Under the pieces are notes generated by a model that saw only the letters and a list, made by a program, of their open reading frames with translations, did not search any database and was not told the DNA's origin. From Nostoc sp. KVJ3 (GTDB lineage: Bacteria > Cyanobacteriota > Cyanobacteriia > Cyanobacteriales > Nostocaceae), in the NCBI RefSeq assembly GCF_026127265.1, contig NZ_WWFG01000003.1:186001-250000 (forward strand): a stretch of DNA of 64,000 bases, in the 5' to 3' direction. Positions 35,922-45,049 of the stretch are shown piece after piece (positions within the stretch are counted from its first letter, which is position 1; each line of letters opens with the position of its first letter). The position numbers were made by a program, and so were the translations under genes.

Positions 35922-36389
35922 ATGCCGAAACCGTTAGACCCCAAGTGTCAGTTATGTTCCAAACTACCAACTGCCCAAGCCAAAGTTTTACATGGAACAG
36001 CAGGGGACGGGTGTTGGAATCCCAAAGTCTGTCATAATCGCCGCTCATTCTATCGTCGCCGGAGTGAAAGTCATTCAGCAGAAATTGATTCAGTAACAGT
36101 CGAACCACCAGCAACATATTTTGCAGTGCTGTATTTGTATAAAGAACCAGGGGATAAACCATTACACGCTATGTCGGCAGAACTCTGGCTGGGGCAAAAA
36201 CCTGTTTGCCGCTTAGAACCAATTCACTGTTTTGGGCTAACGGCTGGCAAGATCCGCACCTATACAGATCAGGTGTTGCAGGCTTTTGCAAAACAATACA
36301 GTGTTTCACTATATCAATATAAGGATATGTTTGAGATTACCTCAAGCTACTGCCCAGTACGACCCTGCCCGTTACATCCAGAAGAGTAA
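35922..36389 (+). CDS. Cys-rich hypothetical protein linked to the recombinase
   Basis: 155 residues from ATG 35922, three bases after the recombinase stop, so probably co-transcribed with it. The N-terminus looks like a zinc-binding module (CQLCSKLPTAQAKVLHGTAG, then CWNPKVCHNRRSFYRRR). The middle, about 66-140, reads YFAVLYLYKEPGDKPLHAMS and is a mixed alpha/beta domain of no recognised family; it ends YCPVRPCPLHPEE. The tight linkage suggests a helper of the recombinase or cargo of the same plasmid or island, which is inference. Confidence 0.6.
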   Translation: MPKPLDPKCQLCSKLPTAQAKVLHGTAGDGCWNPKVCHNRRSFYRRRSESHSAEIDSVTVEPPATYFAVLYLYKEPGDKPLHAMSAELWLGQKPVCRLEPIHCFGLTAGKIRTYTDQVLQAFAKQYSVSLYQYKDMFEITSSYCPVRPCPLHPEE

Positions 36390-36412
36390 TTCAAAATTCA
36401 AAATTCAAAATT
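36388..36412. repeat. STRR heptamer array, ATTCAAA orientation
   Basis: Three and a half tandem copies of ATTCAAA directly after the Cys-rich gene, the classic short tandemly repeated element of heterocystous cyanobacteria. It faces an inverted array at 36836-36868. Confidence 0.9.
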
Positions 36413-36471
36413 ATTAGTAATTACGTACTAAAGAGGATAGGATAATTATTATAAAGGTAATTTTTATAATA

Positions 36472-36837
36472 ATGAATCAGCATCAACATATTACAGATAG
36501 AACATTTAACTTTGCAGTAAGAATTGTTAATCTCTGTAAAATTTTAGATGAAAAACCTGGAGTAGGCAGGGTTCTATACAAACAATTAATAAGGTCTGGA
36601 ACATCTATTGGTGCTAATGTAGCAGAATCTCAATCAGCGCAAAGTAAAGCTGATTTTCTAAGTAAATTACAAATTGCTTTAAAAGAGGCTAAAGAAACAA
36701 AATATTGGTTGAGAATATTAATTACTACTGTTATTGTTGAAGAAGATAAATTGTTGCCTCTTGTTACAGAGAATGAAGAAATTATCAAAATTATTGCAGC
36801 TATAGTAGTGAAAACTAAACAAAATGAGTCCAAATAA
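36472..36837 (+). CDS. Four-helix-bundle protein (23S rRNA intervening-sequence type)
   Basis: 121 residues matching the four-helix-bundle/IVS family: FNFAVRIVNLCKIL, then QLIRSGTSIGANVAESQSAQ, FLSKLQIALKEAKETKYWLR. In other bacteria these proteins are encoded in intervening sequences of 23S rRNA or act as Avd-like partners in diversity-generating retroelements. Here it is neither; no reverse transcriptase or rRNA is near. It is bracketed by inverted STRR arrays, its stop codon lying at the edge of the right array. Function unknown; it may be a self-standing mobile cassette. Confidence 0.85.
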   Translation: MNQHQHITDRTFNFAVRIVNLCKILDEKPGVGRVLYKQLIRSGTSIGANVAESQSAQSKADFLSKLQIALKEAKETKYWLRILITTVIVEEDKLLPLVTENEEIIKIIAAIVVKTKQNESK

Positions 36838-36868
36838 TTTTGAATTTTGAATTTTGAATTTTGAATTT
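36836..36868. repeat. STRR heptamer array, TTTGAAT orientation
   Basis: Four tandem copies of TTTGAAT, inverted relative to the array at 36388. It touches the stop of the four-helix-bundle gene and ends just before the next gene start at 36872. Confidence 0.9.
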
Positions 36869-36871
36869 GAT

Positions 36872-37552
36872 ATGACCATCTGGGATGTATTAGATGAGTT
36901 GTCTGAATCTCCACCAACTTCTTCCCTTGATGCTATGTGGGATTGTTTGGATGCCGAGTTAGAAAAATTACCCTTGGAGGCACAGTTATTAACCGCAGCG
37001 CTTGCCTTCAGTCAAATTGCAGATATTCTCAAGTCTCGTGCCGAAGTGCTGTTGCAAGATACCCGCGACCGCAATAGTCTTTTGGGGCCTGTTGTTAGCA
37101 CCGATCTCTTTGCTGGTCTAGTGCGGACAACAATGCACCTAGATTTAGATGATTTGATTGAACCGCAAACACCACAAACCTTTAAACCACATGGCCCACA
37201 CCAATTTTCACATTCTACTGAATCGGGTGATTCTGTAGCAGCACCTGTTGAAAAAACAAATGTTTTGGCAATGCTTGATGAGGTGACAACTTTAGAAGAT
37301 GTCCGCAATTTGGCATCAGATGAGGATGTCCAAAAATGGCAAAGTGCGATCGCTAAATATCTTACACAGGTCAAAGGTGAGATTTCTTTAACTCAACTCC
37401 AAGGTGGATTAAAAATGCCGATGGTAGAAGTATGGTTGGGATTGTTGCTGGGTGGGTTTACACTAGAACAACGTGGTGATTTTTATCACAGCCAAAATGT
37501 ATGGGTGAAAAGCTCTCTAACTTCGGACATCTTCAACGGCATTGTACTTTAA
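36872..37552 (+). CDS. Hypothetical protein upstream of the NRPS genes
   Basis: 226 residues from ATG 36872; an in-frame TTG at 36854 lies within the STRR array and is unlikely. Mostly acidic and helical (TIWDVLDELSESPP at the start, LTAALAFSQIADILKSRAEV). The C-terminal third (LTQLQGGLKMPMVEVWLGLL) resembles a winged-helix-like module. No family recognised. The NRPS reading frame begins 38 bases downstream, so read-through transcription is possible, but the composition looks like the plasmid genes upstream rather than part of the pathway. Confidence 0.6.
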   Translation: MTIWDVLDELSESPPTSSLDAMWDCLDAELEKLPLEAQLLTAALAFSQIADILKSRAEVLLQDTRDRNSLLGPVVSTDLFAGLVRTTMHLDLDDLIEPQTPQTFKPHGPHQFSHSTESGDSVAAPVEKTNVLAMLDEVTTLEDVRNLASDEDVQKWQSAIAKYLTQVKGEISLTQLQGGLKMPMVEVWLGLLLGGFTLEQRGDFYHSQNVWVKSSLTSDIFNGIVL

Positions 37553-37589
37553 GAAATTTTCATTGCCAAAATCTTCTTGCCATTCACTT

Positions 37590-40500
37590 ATGAGCCAGTA
37601 TATTTACAGTAGTCTCACAGATAATGAAGAACTTAATTTTTCTAAGGAAGCAGAGGTTTTCGTTTTTCCCACTTCTTTCGCCCAGCAGCGATTGTGGTTT
37701 CTCGACCAGTTAGCACCGGGGAATCCATTTTACAACGTGTCAACAGCACTTCACCTGACAGGTTCCCTTAACTTCACCGCCTTAAAGCAGACATTCAACG
37801 AAATTGTACGTCGTCACGAAACGTTACGTACTAGGTTTGTTATGGTAGAGCAGCAACCAGTACAGGCGATTTCACCTAGCTTAACCATACCTCTTCCCTT
37901 AATAGACCTACGCAATTTCGACAGCCCAGAACGCGACACACAAGTGCAGCAAATCGTAACCCAAGAGGCTCAACATCCTTTCAATCTCACCACTGGGCCA
38001 TTACTGCGAGTAAAGCTGCTGCAACTGGATGAAGCAGAATATCTGCTGCTGCTAAATCTACATCACATAGTTGCCGATGGCTGGTCAATTGGAGTGCTAA
38101 TTAAAGAATTGGGGGTATTATACAAAGCCTTGGCAGGGGATAAGCGATGTCTGACGACTAGCCACTCCGTATCTACGCTCCTACCAGAACTACCCATTCA
38201 ATATGCAGATTTCGCTCAATGGCAACGGGAGTGGCTACAAGGAGTGGCAGCAAACGGCACCTCGCCCCTACAAAGCCAGTTAGTTTATTGGCAAAAGCAA
38301 TTAAACGGGATTTCGGTATTGAATCTCCCCACCGACCGACTAAGACCAGCAGTTCCTAGCTACAGGGGTGCAAAACAATTTTTAGAGCTACCACACACCT
38401 TAACTCAAGCGTTAGAGGCACTGAGTTCCCAAGAAGGCGTTACCTTATTCATGACAATGCTGGGAGCGTTTCAGACTTTGCTCTATCGCTACACGCAGCA
38501 AGAGGATATTGCACTGGGTTCACCTATTGCTAATCGCAATCGTAGCGAACTAGAAGGATTAATTGGTTTTTTTGTCAATAGTTTGGTGTTACGTACAGAT
38601 TTCTCAGGCAAGGTGACGTTTAAAGAATTGTTGAATCGAGTGCGAGAGATAACTTTAGAAGCATACAGTCATCAGGATTTGCCTTTTGAAAAGTTGGTGG
38701 AGGAACTTCACCCAGAGCGAGATTTGAGCTATCATCCTTTTTTTCAGGTTGTATTTAGCCTACAAAACACTCCTATCGAAACTCTAGAGTTATCTGGGTT
38801 AACGCTTTCGCTATTTGAATTCGATAGTAAAACTGCAAAACTTGATTTAGAATTCCATTTGTGGCAAGACTTGGAAAGTTTGAAAGGACAAATGGTTTAT
38901 AGCACCGATTTATTTGATGACAAAACCATTACGCGAATGCTGGGACATTTCCAAACGCTGCTAGAAAGCATTGTTGCCAATCCAGAACAGCGGATTTCAG
39001 ATTTATCTTTACTTACTGTGCAAGAACGACAAGAGTTATTAATTGATTGGAATGACACTAAACGAGACTATCTAGAGAACAAGTGTTTTCATCAGTTCTT
39101 TGAAGCGCAGGTAGAAAAAACTCCCGATGCGATAGCACTAGTTTTTGACAATGAACAACTCAGCTACAAAGAGTTAAATATACGTAGCAACCAACTTGCA
39201 CATTATCTGAAAAAATTGGGGGTAGTCCCTGACGTTTTAGTAGGTATTTGCGTAGAGCGTTCCCCAGAAGCGATCGTCGCCCTATTAGGCATTCTCAAAG
39301 CAGGTGGAGCATACCTGCCTTTAGATCCGAGCCTACCTCAAGAGCGTCTTAAGTTCATCCTAGAAGATGCACAAGTTTCAATCTTGCTCACTCATTGCTC
39401 TTTAGCCCCCCTTTTTAAGTGGGATTGGGGGGATCTCTTGTCTATAGTTTACATAGATGAAGATTGGGCAACTATTACACAACACAGCCAAGAAAACCCG
39501 ACCAGTTGCGTAACATTGGACAACTTAGCTTATGTCGTCTACACCTCTGGCTCAACAGGAAAGCCTAAAGGCGTTTTGCTTCAGCATCGAGGATTATCCA
39601 ACTTAGCGGCATCTCAGATTGAGGTTTTCAACATACAACCGATTAACCGCATTCTGCAATTCGCATCATTAAGTTTCGATGCCTCAATTTTTGAGATTGT
39701 CATGGGACTGCAAACAGGAGCAACTCTTTATTTAGCAAACAAAGAATCCCTTCTACCCGGACAACCTTTGCTCAATTTATTGCGCGAAAAAGCTATTACT
39801 CACGTCACCCTTCCGCCAGCAGTATTAGCAGTCCTAGCTACAGAATCCCTGCCGACATTGCAAACTATTATCTGTGCAGGCGAATCCTGTACCGATGACA
39901 TTGTAAAACGTTGGTGGAACTCTCAGCGTCGGTTTTTTAATGCTTACGGCCCTACTGAAGCAACAGTTTGGTCAACCGTTGCAGAGATTAGTACTATGAC
40001 TGAAAAGCCGCCCATTGGTCGCCCTATTGCTAATACTCAAATTTATATATTAGATAAGTATTTACAACCTTTACCAATTGGAATTATTGGCGAATTATAC
40101 ATAAGTGGTGAGGGATTGGCACAAGGCTATCTTAATCGCCCTGAATTAACTATTGAAAAATTTATTCCCAATCCTTTTAGTGATAAAAAGGGAGCGCGAC
40201 TTTACAAGACAGGTGATTTAGCTCGGTATCGAACGGACGGTAAGATTGAATTTTTAGGACGCATCGATAATCAAGTAAAAATTCGTGGATTCCGCATTGA
40301 GTTGTCAGAAATTGAAACAGTCCTGAGTCAGCATCAGAGTGTGCAAAAAGCAGTAGTAATTGTTAAAGAAAACGTATCTGGTGATAAGTACTTGGTGGCT
40401 TATATTGTTCCCAATATAGAGACGCAAAATTTTACGTCTCTACTACGTAAATTCTTAAAAGAAAAATTGCCAGAATACATGATCCCAAAAGCTTTTGTCA

Positions 40501-41768
40501 TCCTGGATTCTCTGCCGCTAACAGTTAATGGCAAAGTAGATCGTTATGTGCTAACAGCACTCAACACTCCAACTAGCCACTCAATAGATAAAGCATTTAT
40601 CGCTCCTCGGACTCCAACCGAGTCAACCTTAGCAAAAATTTGGGCTGAAGTGCTTAATATTGAGGGTGTGGGTATTTACGATAACTTCTTCGACTTGGGA
40701 GGAAATTCGCTGTTAACTGTACAGCTTATGAAGCAAATATACAAGCACTTTGAGCGCGAATTGCCGCTATCTAGCTTATTTTTAAATCCAACAATTGAAA
40801 GTTTAGCAACTGCTCTATCTTCAAAAGCAGATTCTCTCCCGTGGTCGCCCTTAGTTCCGATTCAACCTGCTGGTTCGAGCCCAGCTTTCTTCTGCGTGCA
40901 TCCAATTTTTGGTGTTGTTTTCCCTTATTACGAATTAGCTCAGAATTTGGGAAAAAATCAACCATTTTATGGGCTACAACCCATTGGACTTGACGGAAAA
41001 AGTTCTCCATTAACTCGCATTGAGGATATGGCTACCCACTACATTGAAGCATTGCGTACAGTGCAGCCTAAAGGCCCTTATTTTTTAGGAGGTTGGTCTT
41101 TTGGAGGTTGGGTTGCTTTTGAAATGGCTCAACAACTCCAAAACTCTGGGGAAGAAGTGGCTTTACTTGCTGTGCTTGACACTTTAGCACCAATTCCAGG
41201 CAATATACCTTCTTTGGGTAGTGGTTTCAAGTTTATGCTGACGACAGTGGCGCGATATATATGGCCCTTTTTCCTCGATTATTTTTATCTAATTATTGCG
41301 ATCGCTAAGAATCGAATTAACAGTTTAACTTTTGGGTTGACTAATTTTGATAAAATTGTGCAAAATTCTGTTTGGGAGTCGCTAAGGCGAACGCTCCAAA
41401 CAAATCTCTTCTCTCACTTCATTCAGAAAGAGGATGCCACAGTCAACATTATACCTGAAGAATCCAAGTTAAGACTTTTAAGCGAGTTAGCAATTCGTCC
41501 AATGCTTCGTGTTTTTTATGCCAATAGCCAAGCAGTTCTTAACTACGTTCCGCAAGCCTACCCTAAACGAATTAATCTTTTCAGAACAAAGGTTGAATCA
41601 AGCATTGCCAAGGAAGATCCGAGTCTGGGTTGGGATCAGCTAACTGTAGGAGGAACGGAAATTCATCATATTCCTGGCAATCACCTAACTATGCTGAGAA
41701 AACCCCATATCCAAATTCTCGCCGCACAGCTAAAAGCCTGTATTGAGAAAGCACAAAATTTAAAATAA
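37590..41768 (+). CDS. Non-ribosomal peptide synthetase, C-A-T-TE (terminal module)
   Basis: 1392 residues from ATG 37590. Condensation domain with HHIVADG (158-164); adenylation domain with YTSGSTGKPKG near 650; carrier domain with LGGNSL near 1036 (phosphopantetheine Ser); thioesterase with GGWSFGG near 1168 and a C-terminal GNH His. My ten-residue pocket reading is D-A-F-T-I-A-A-V-W-K, close to the GrsA Phe code DAWTIAAICK and to Tyr codes, so an aromatic substrate is likely. Having the only thioesterase, it should act last and release the peptide, although its gene is first. The next synthetase starts 8 bases after its stop. Confidence 0.93.
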   Translation: MSQYIYSSLTDNEELNFSKEAEVFVFPTSFAQQRLWFLDQLAPGNPFYNVSTALHLTGSLNFTALKQTFNEIVRRHETLRTRFVMVEQQPVQAISPSLTIPLPLIDLRNFDSPERDTQVQQIVTQEAQHPFNLTTGPLLRVKLLQLDEAEYLLLLNLHHIVADGWSIGVLIKELGVLYKALAGDKRCLTTSHSVSTLLPELPIQYADFAQWQREWLQGVAANGTSPLQSQLVYWQKQLNGISVLNLPTDRLRPAVPSYRGAKQFLELPHTLTQALEALSSQEGVTLFMTMLGAFQTLLYRYTQQEDIALGSPIANRNRSELEGLIGFFVNSLVLRTDFSGKVTFKELLNRVREITLEAYSHQDLPFEKLVEELHPERDLSYHPFFQVVFSLQNTPIETLELSGLTLSLFEFDSKTAKLDLEFHLWQDLESLKGQMVYSTDLFDDKTITRMLGHFQTLLESIVANPEQRISDLSLLTVQERQELLIDWNDTKRDYLENKCFHQFFEAQVEKTPDAIALVFDNEQLSYKELNIRSNQLAHYLKKLGVVPDVLVGICVERSPEAIVALLGILKAGGAYLPLDPSLPQERLKFILEDAQVSILLTHCSLAPLFKWDWGDLLSIVYIDEDWATITQHSQENPTSCVTLDNLAYVVYTSGSTGKPKGVLLQHRGLSNLAASQIEVFNIQPINRILQFASLSFDASIFEIVMGLQTGATLYLANKESLLPGQPLLNLLREKAITHVTLPPAVLAVLATESLPTLQTIICAGESCTDDIVKRWWNSQRRFFNAYGPTEATVWSTVAEISTMTEKPPIGRPIANTQIYILDKYLQPLPIGIIGELYISGEGLAQGYLNRPELTIEKFIPNPFSDKKGARLYKTGDLARYRTDGKIEFLGRIDNQVKIRGFRIELSEIETVLSQHQSVQKAVVIVKENVSGDKYLVAYIVPNIETQNFTSLLRKFLKEKLPEYMIPKAFVILDSLPLTVNGKVDRYVLTALNTPTSHSIDKAFIAPRTPTESTLAKIWAEVLNIEGVGIYDNFFDLGGNSLLTVQLMKQIYKHFERELPLSSLFLNPTIESLATALSSKADSLPWSPLVPIQPAGSSPAFFCVHPIFGVVFPYYELAQNLGKNQPFYGLQPIGLDGKSSPLTRIEDMATHYIEALRTVQPKGPYFLGGWSFGGWVAFEMAQQLQNSGEEVALLAVLDTLAPIPGNIPSLGSGFKFMLTTVARYIWPFFLDYFYLIIAIAKNRINSLTFGLTNFDKIVQNSVWESLRRTLQTNLFSHFIQKEDATVNIIPEESKLRLLSELAIRPMLRVFYANSQAVLNYVPQAYPKRINLFRTKVESSIAKEDPSLGWDQLTVGGTEIHHIPGNHLTMLRKPHIQILAAQLKACIEKAQNLK

Positions 41769-41776
41769 GGATCAAT

Positions 41777-44700
41777 ATGTCTTCTGAAGAAGTCTTCGTC
41801 TTTCCAGCATCTTTTGCTCAACAACGGCTATGGTTTCTCGACCAGTTGATCCCCGATAATGGTATCTACAATGTGCCGACGGTAATTCGTTTGACCGGTT
41901 CGCTGAAATTAGCCGCACTAGAACAGACTTTTAACGAAATCGTGCGTCGCCACGAAACCTTACGCACAACTTTTATTGTGTCGGATGGGCAACCCCTACA
42001 GGCGATTGCACCCAGCTTAACAATACCTCTTTCTGTATTAGACCTCCAGCGATCGCCAGATGATGAACAAGAGGTTAAAGCAAAGTCCATTATTACCACA
42101 GAGATAGAACATCCCTTCGATTTATCCTCCGGGCCATTACTGCGAGTAATACTCCTCGTCCTTTCTGAGACAGAACATATTCTATTACTGAATATGCACC
42201 ACATTATCTGCGACGATTGGTCTATGGGGGTACTGATTCGGGAATTGGGAACGCTGTACGCAGCTTTTGCACAAAACCAGCCTTCTCCTCTATTAGAACT
42301 GCCTCTTCAGTACGCCGATTTTGCTCACTGGCAGCGCGAGTGGCTGCAAGGAGAAGTGCTGCAAACCCAGTTAGCTTACTGGCGGGAGCAACTAAACGGT
42401 ATTTCCATACTGCATCTACCTACTGACAAACCAAGACCAGCTATACAAAGCTATCAAGGAGCAACACAATTTCTAGAGTTACCGCTCAAGCTAATTGATG
42501 CACTAGAAAAGCTGTCACAGCAAGAAGGTGTCACCTTATTTATGACATTGGTGGCAGCATTTCAAACATTACTTTACCGCTATACACACCAAGAAAATAT
42601 CGCCCTAGGTTCACCAATTGCTAACCGCAATCGCAGCGAAATCGAAGGGATAATTGGTTTTTTTGTCAATAGTTTGGTGCTACGTAGCAACTTATCTGAA
42701 AATCCCACTTTTCGGGAACTACTAGGCAGAGTACGGGAGGTAACTTTAGGAGCATACAGCCACCAAGATTTGCCGTTTGAAAAGTTAGTTGAAGAACTAC
42801 ATCCAGAGCGAAACTTGAGCCACCATCCTTTATTTCAAGTGGTATTTGGTTTCCAGAATGCGCCAATGTCAGCGCTAGAATTGCCTGGATTAGTACCCAG
42901 CTTTCTGAATATTGACTTGAAAAAAACACGTTTTGATTTAGAACTGCATCTGTGGAAGTGTTCTGAGGATTTTAGGAGCTTATGGGGCGGAAACTGGGAG
43001 TCTTCTGAAGGTCTCCGAGGCGTAATGGTTTACAACACAGATTTATTTGATAAAGCTACTATTAGCCGGATGGTGGAACATTTTAAAACTTTGTTGTCAG
43101 CTATTGTTGCAAATCCAGAAGAACGAATTGCAAATTTACCGTTATTAAGTGAAGCGGAGTTACATCAGGTATTGGTGGAATGGAATAACACCCAAGCCGA
43201 TTATCCTCAACATAAGTGTATCCATCAATTGTTTGCAGAAAAGGTACAGCAGTATCCTGATTCTATAGCAGTCAACTTTGCTAACAAACAACTTACTTAT
43301 CAAGAGTTAAATACTTGTAGCAATAAACTAGCGCACCACTTACAAAAAATCGGAGTATATTCAGAAGTTTTAGTTGGCATTTGTATTTCACAGTCTATAG
43401 AAATGATAATCGGGTTATTGGGAATTCTTAAAGCAGGGGGAGCTTATGTTCCATTAGACCCCAGCTATCCCGAAGAACGCCTAAATTTTATGCTGGAAGA
43501 TGCACAAGTTTCAGTGTTGCTAACACAAGAAAACTTACTCAAGCATTTTGAAGATTTCTCAAAACCAATTATTTCTATAGATAAAGACTGGAAAATTATT
43601 ACCCAAGAAAAGCAAGACAATCCCGAAAGCGATTTAAATAGTGATAATTTAGCATATATTATTTACACCTCTGGTTCTACAGGAAAACCCAAGGGAGTTG
43701 CTGTACCTCACAAAGCTATAAATCGGTTAGTGTACAATACGAACTATATAAAGTTTTCACCATCTGATAAAATCGCCCAAGCCTCAAACACTTCTTTTGA
43801 TGCTGCGACATTCGAGATTTGGGGAGCGCTACTTAACGGTGCTCAACTTGTAGGGATTAGTAAAGATGTAACAATTTCGCCTCATGAATTGGCATTACAA
43901 CTACGAGAAAAAGGTATCAACATTCTATTTTTGACCACCGCCTTATTTCAACAGATTGTTAGAGATGTCCCGCAAGCTTTTGCGACCTTGAAATATTTAC
44001 TGTTTGGTGGCGAAACTGTTGATAAGAGATGGATTAAGAAGATTCTCCAATCTGGTGCGCCAAAGCACTTAATTCATGTTTATGGCCCTACAGAAAATAC
44101 AACATTTTCCTCTTATTACTGCATAGAAGAGTTACCATCAGCCACATCTTTACCTATTGGCATCCCCATTGCAAACACGCAAATTTATATATTAGATGCC
44201 CATTTACAACCTGTGCCTATTGGCATTACTGGCGAATTATATATGGGTGGGGAAGGATTGGCGCGAGAATATCTCAATCGAACTGAATTAACTGCTAAAA
44301 ACTTTATTACTCATTCTTTTAGTAAGAAACCAAAAGCACGTCTTTATAAAACAGGTGATTTAGCCAGCTATTTACCAGATGGCAATATTGAATTTTTAGG
44401 TCGCGTTGACAATCAAGTAAAAATTCGGGGCTTCCGCATTGAGTTGTCAGAAATTGAAGCGGTGTTGAGTCAACATCCAGCAGTGAAAGAAACTATAGTT
44501 ATTGCTGGTGAGGACGTACCTGATGATAAGTACTTGGTAGCTTATATTGTTCCTAATCAGGAACAGATACCGACGCAAGACGTACAAAGCTTTGCTTCCT
44601 TACTTCGCCAATTCCTCAAAGAAAAGTTACCAGAATACATGATGCCAAGAGCTTATGTGATCCTGGAATCTCTACCTCTAACACCTAATGGCAAAGTGGA

Positions 44701-45049
44701 TCGCCGTGCTTTACCCATGCCTGATACACTTTCTTTCAATAATCAAGATTATGTGGCATCGCGATCGCAAGTTGAAGAATTACTTGCCCAAATCTGGGCT
44801 AAAGTCTTGGGAAAAGAGCAAGTAGGCGTTCACGACAATTTCTTTGAATTGGGCGGTCATTCTCTACTAGCGACTCAGCTAACTTCCCGTATTCGTGACA
44901 CCTTCCAAATAGATTTGCCTGTACGCAATTTGTTTGAAGCACCAACCGTTGAACAACTTGCTAGGTATATTGACACAATGTGTTGGACAGCAAAAGGTTT
45001 AGATAAAGGTGGAACTACGAGTCAAGAGCGAGAAGACGTAGAATTTTAA
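41777..45049 (+). CDS. Non-ribosomal peptide synthetase, C-A-T (elongation module)
   Basis: 1090 residues. Starts 8 bases after the C-A-T-TE gene with GGATC upstream, so co-transcribed. Condensation motif is HHIICDD (141-147): both His and the Asp are kept but the usual final Gly is Asp. Adenylation core YTSGSTGKPKG near 630. The pocket reads D-A-F-F-L-G-V-T-F-K, the pattern known for Ile (also Val). Carrier domain LGGHSL near 1027. It ends with a short charged tail and no thioesterase, epimerase or reductase, so the chain must be handed to another protein. Stop overlaps the convergent hydrolase gene by four bases. Confidence 0.93.
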   Translation: MSSEEVFVFPASFAQQRLWFLDQLIPDNGIYNVPTVIRLTGSLKLAALEQTFNEIVRRHETLRTTFIVSDGQPLQAIAPSLTIPLSVLDLQRSPDDEQEVKAKSIITTEIEHPFDLSSGPLLRVILLVLSETEHILLLNMHHIICDDWSMGVLIRELGTLYAAFAQNQPSPLLELPLQYADFAHWQREWLQGEVLQTQLAYWREQLNGISILHLPTDKPRPAIQSYQGATQFLELPLKLIDALEKLSQQEGVTLFMTLVAAFQTLLYRYTHQENIALGSPIANRNRSEIEGIIGFFVNSLVLRSNLSENPTFRELLGRVREVTLGAYSHQDLPFEKLVEELHPERNLSHHPLFQVVFGFQNAPMSALELPGLVPSFLNIDLKKTRFDLELHLWKCSEDFRSLWGGNWESSEGLRGVMVYNTDLFDKATISRMVEHFKTLLSAIVANPEERIANLPLLSEAELHQVLVEWNNTQADYPQHKCIHQLFAEKVQQYPDSIAVNFANKQLTYQELNTCSNKLAHHLQKIGVYSEVLVGICISQSIEMIIGLLGILKAGGAYVPLDPSYPEERLNFMLEDAQVSVLLTQENLLKHFEDFSKPIISIDKDWKIITQEKQDNPESDLNSDNLAYIIYTSGSTGKPKGVAVPHKAINRLVYNTNYIKFSPSDKIAQASNTSFDAATFEIWGALLNGAQLVGISKDVTISPHELALQLREKGINILFLTTALFQQIVRDVPQAFATLKYLLFGGETVDKRWIKKILQSGAPKHLIHVYGPTENTTFSSYYCIEELPSATSLPIGIPIANTQIYILDAHLQPVPIGITGELYMGGEGLAREYLNRTELTAKNFITHSFSKKPKARLYKTGDLASYLPDGNIEFLGRVDNQVKIRGFRIELSEIEAVLSQHPAVKETIVIAGEDVPDDKYLVAYIVPNQEQIPTQDVQSFASLLRQFLKEKLPEYMMPRAYVILESLPLTPNGKVDRRALPMPDTLSFNNQDYVASRSQVEELLAQIWAKVLGKEQVGVHDNFFELGGHSLLATQLTSRIRDTFQIDLPVRNLFEAPTVEQLARYIDTMCWTAKGLDKGGTTSQEREDVEF

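Noticed and set aside
36472..36837. Diversity-generating retroelement suggested by an Avd-like four-helix protein
   Set aside because: No reverse transcriptase, template repeat or variable repeat could be seen nearby.
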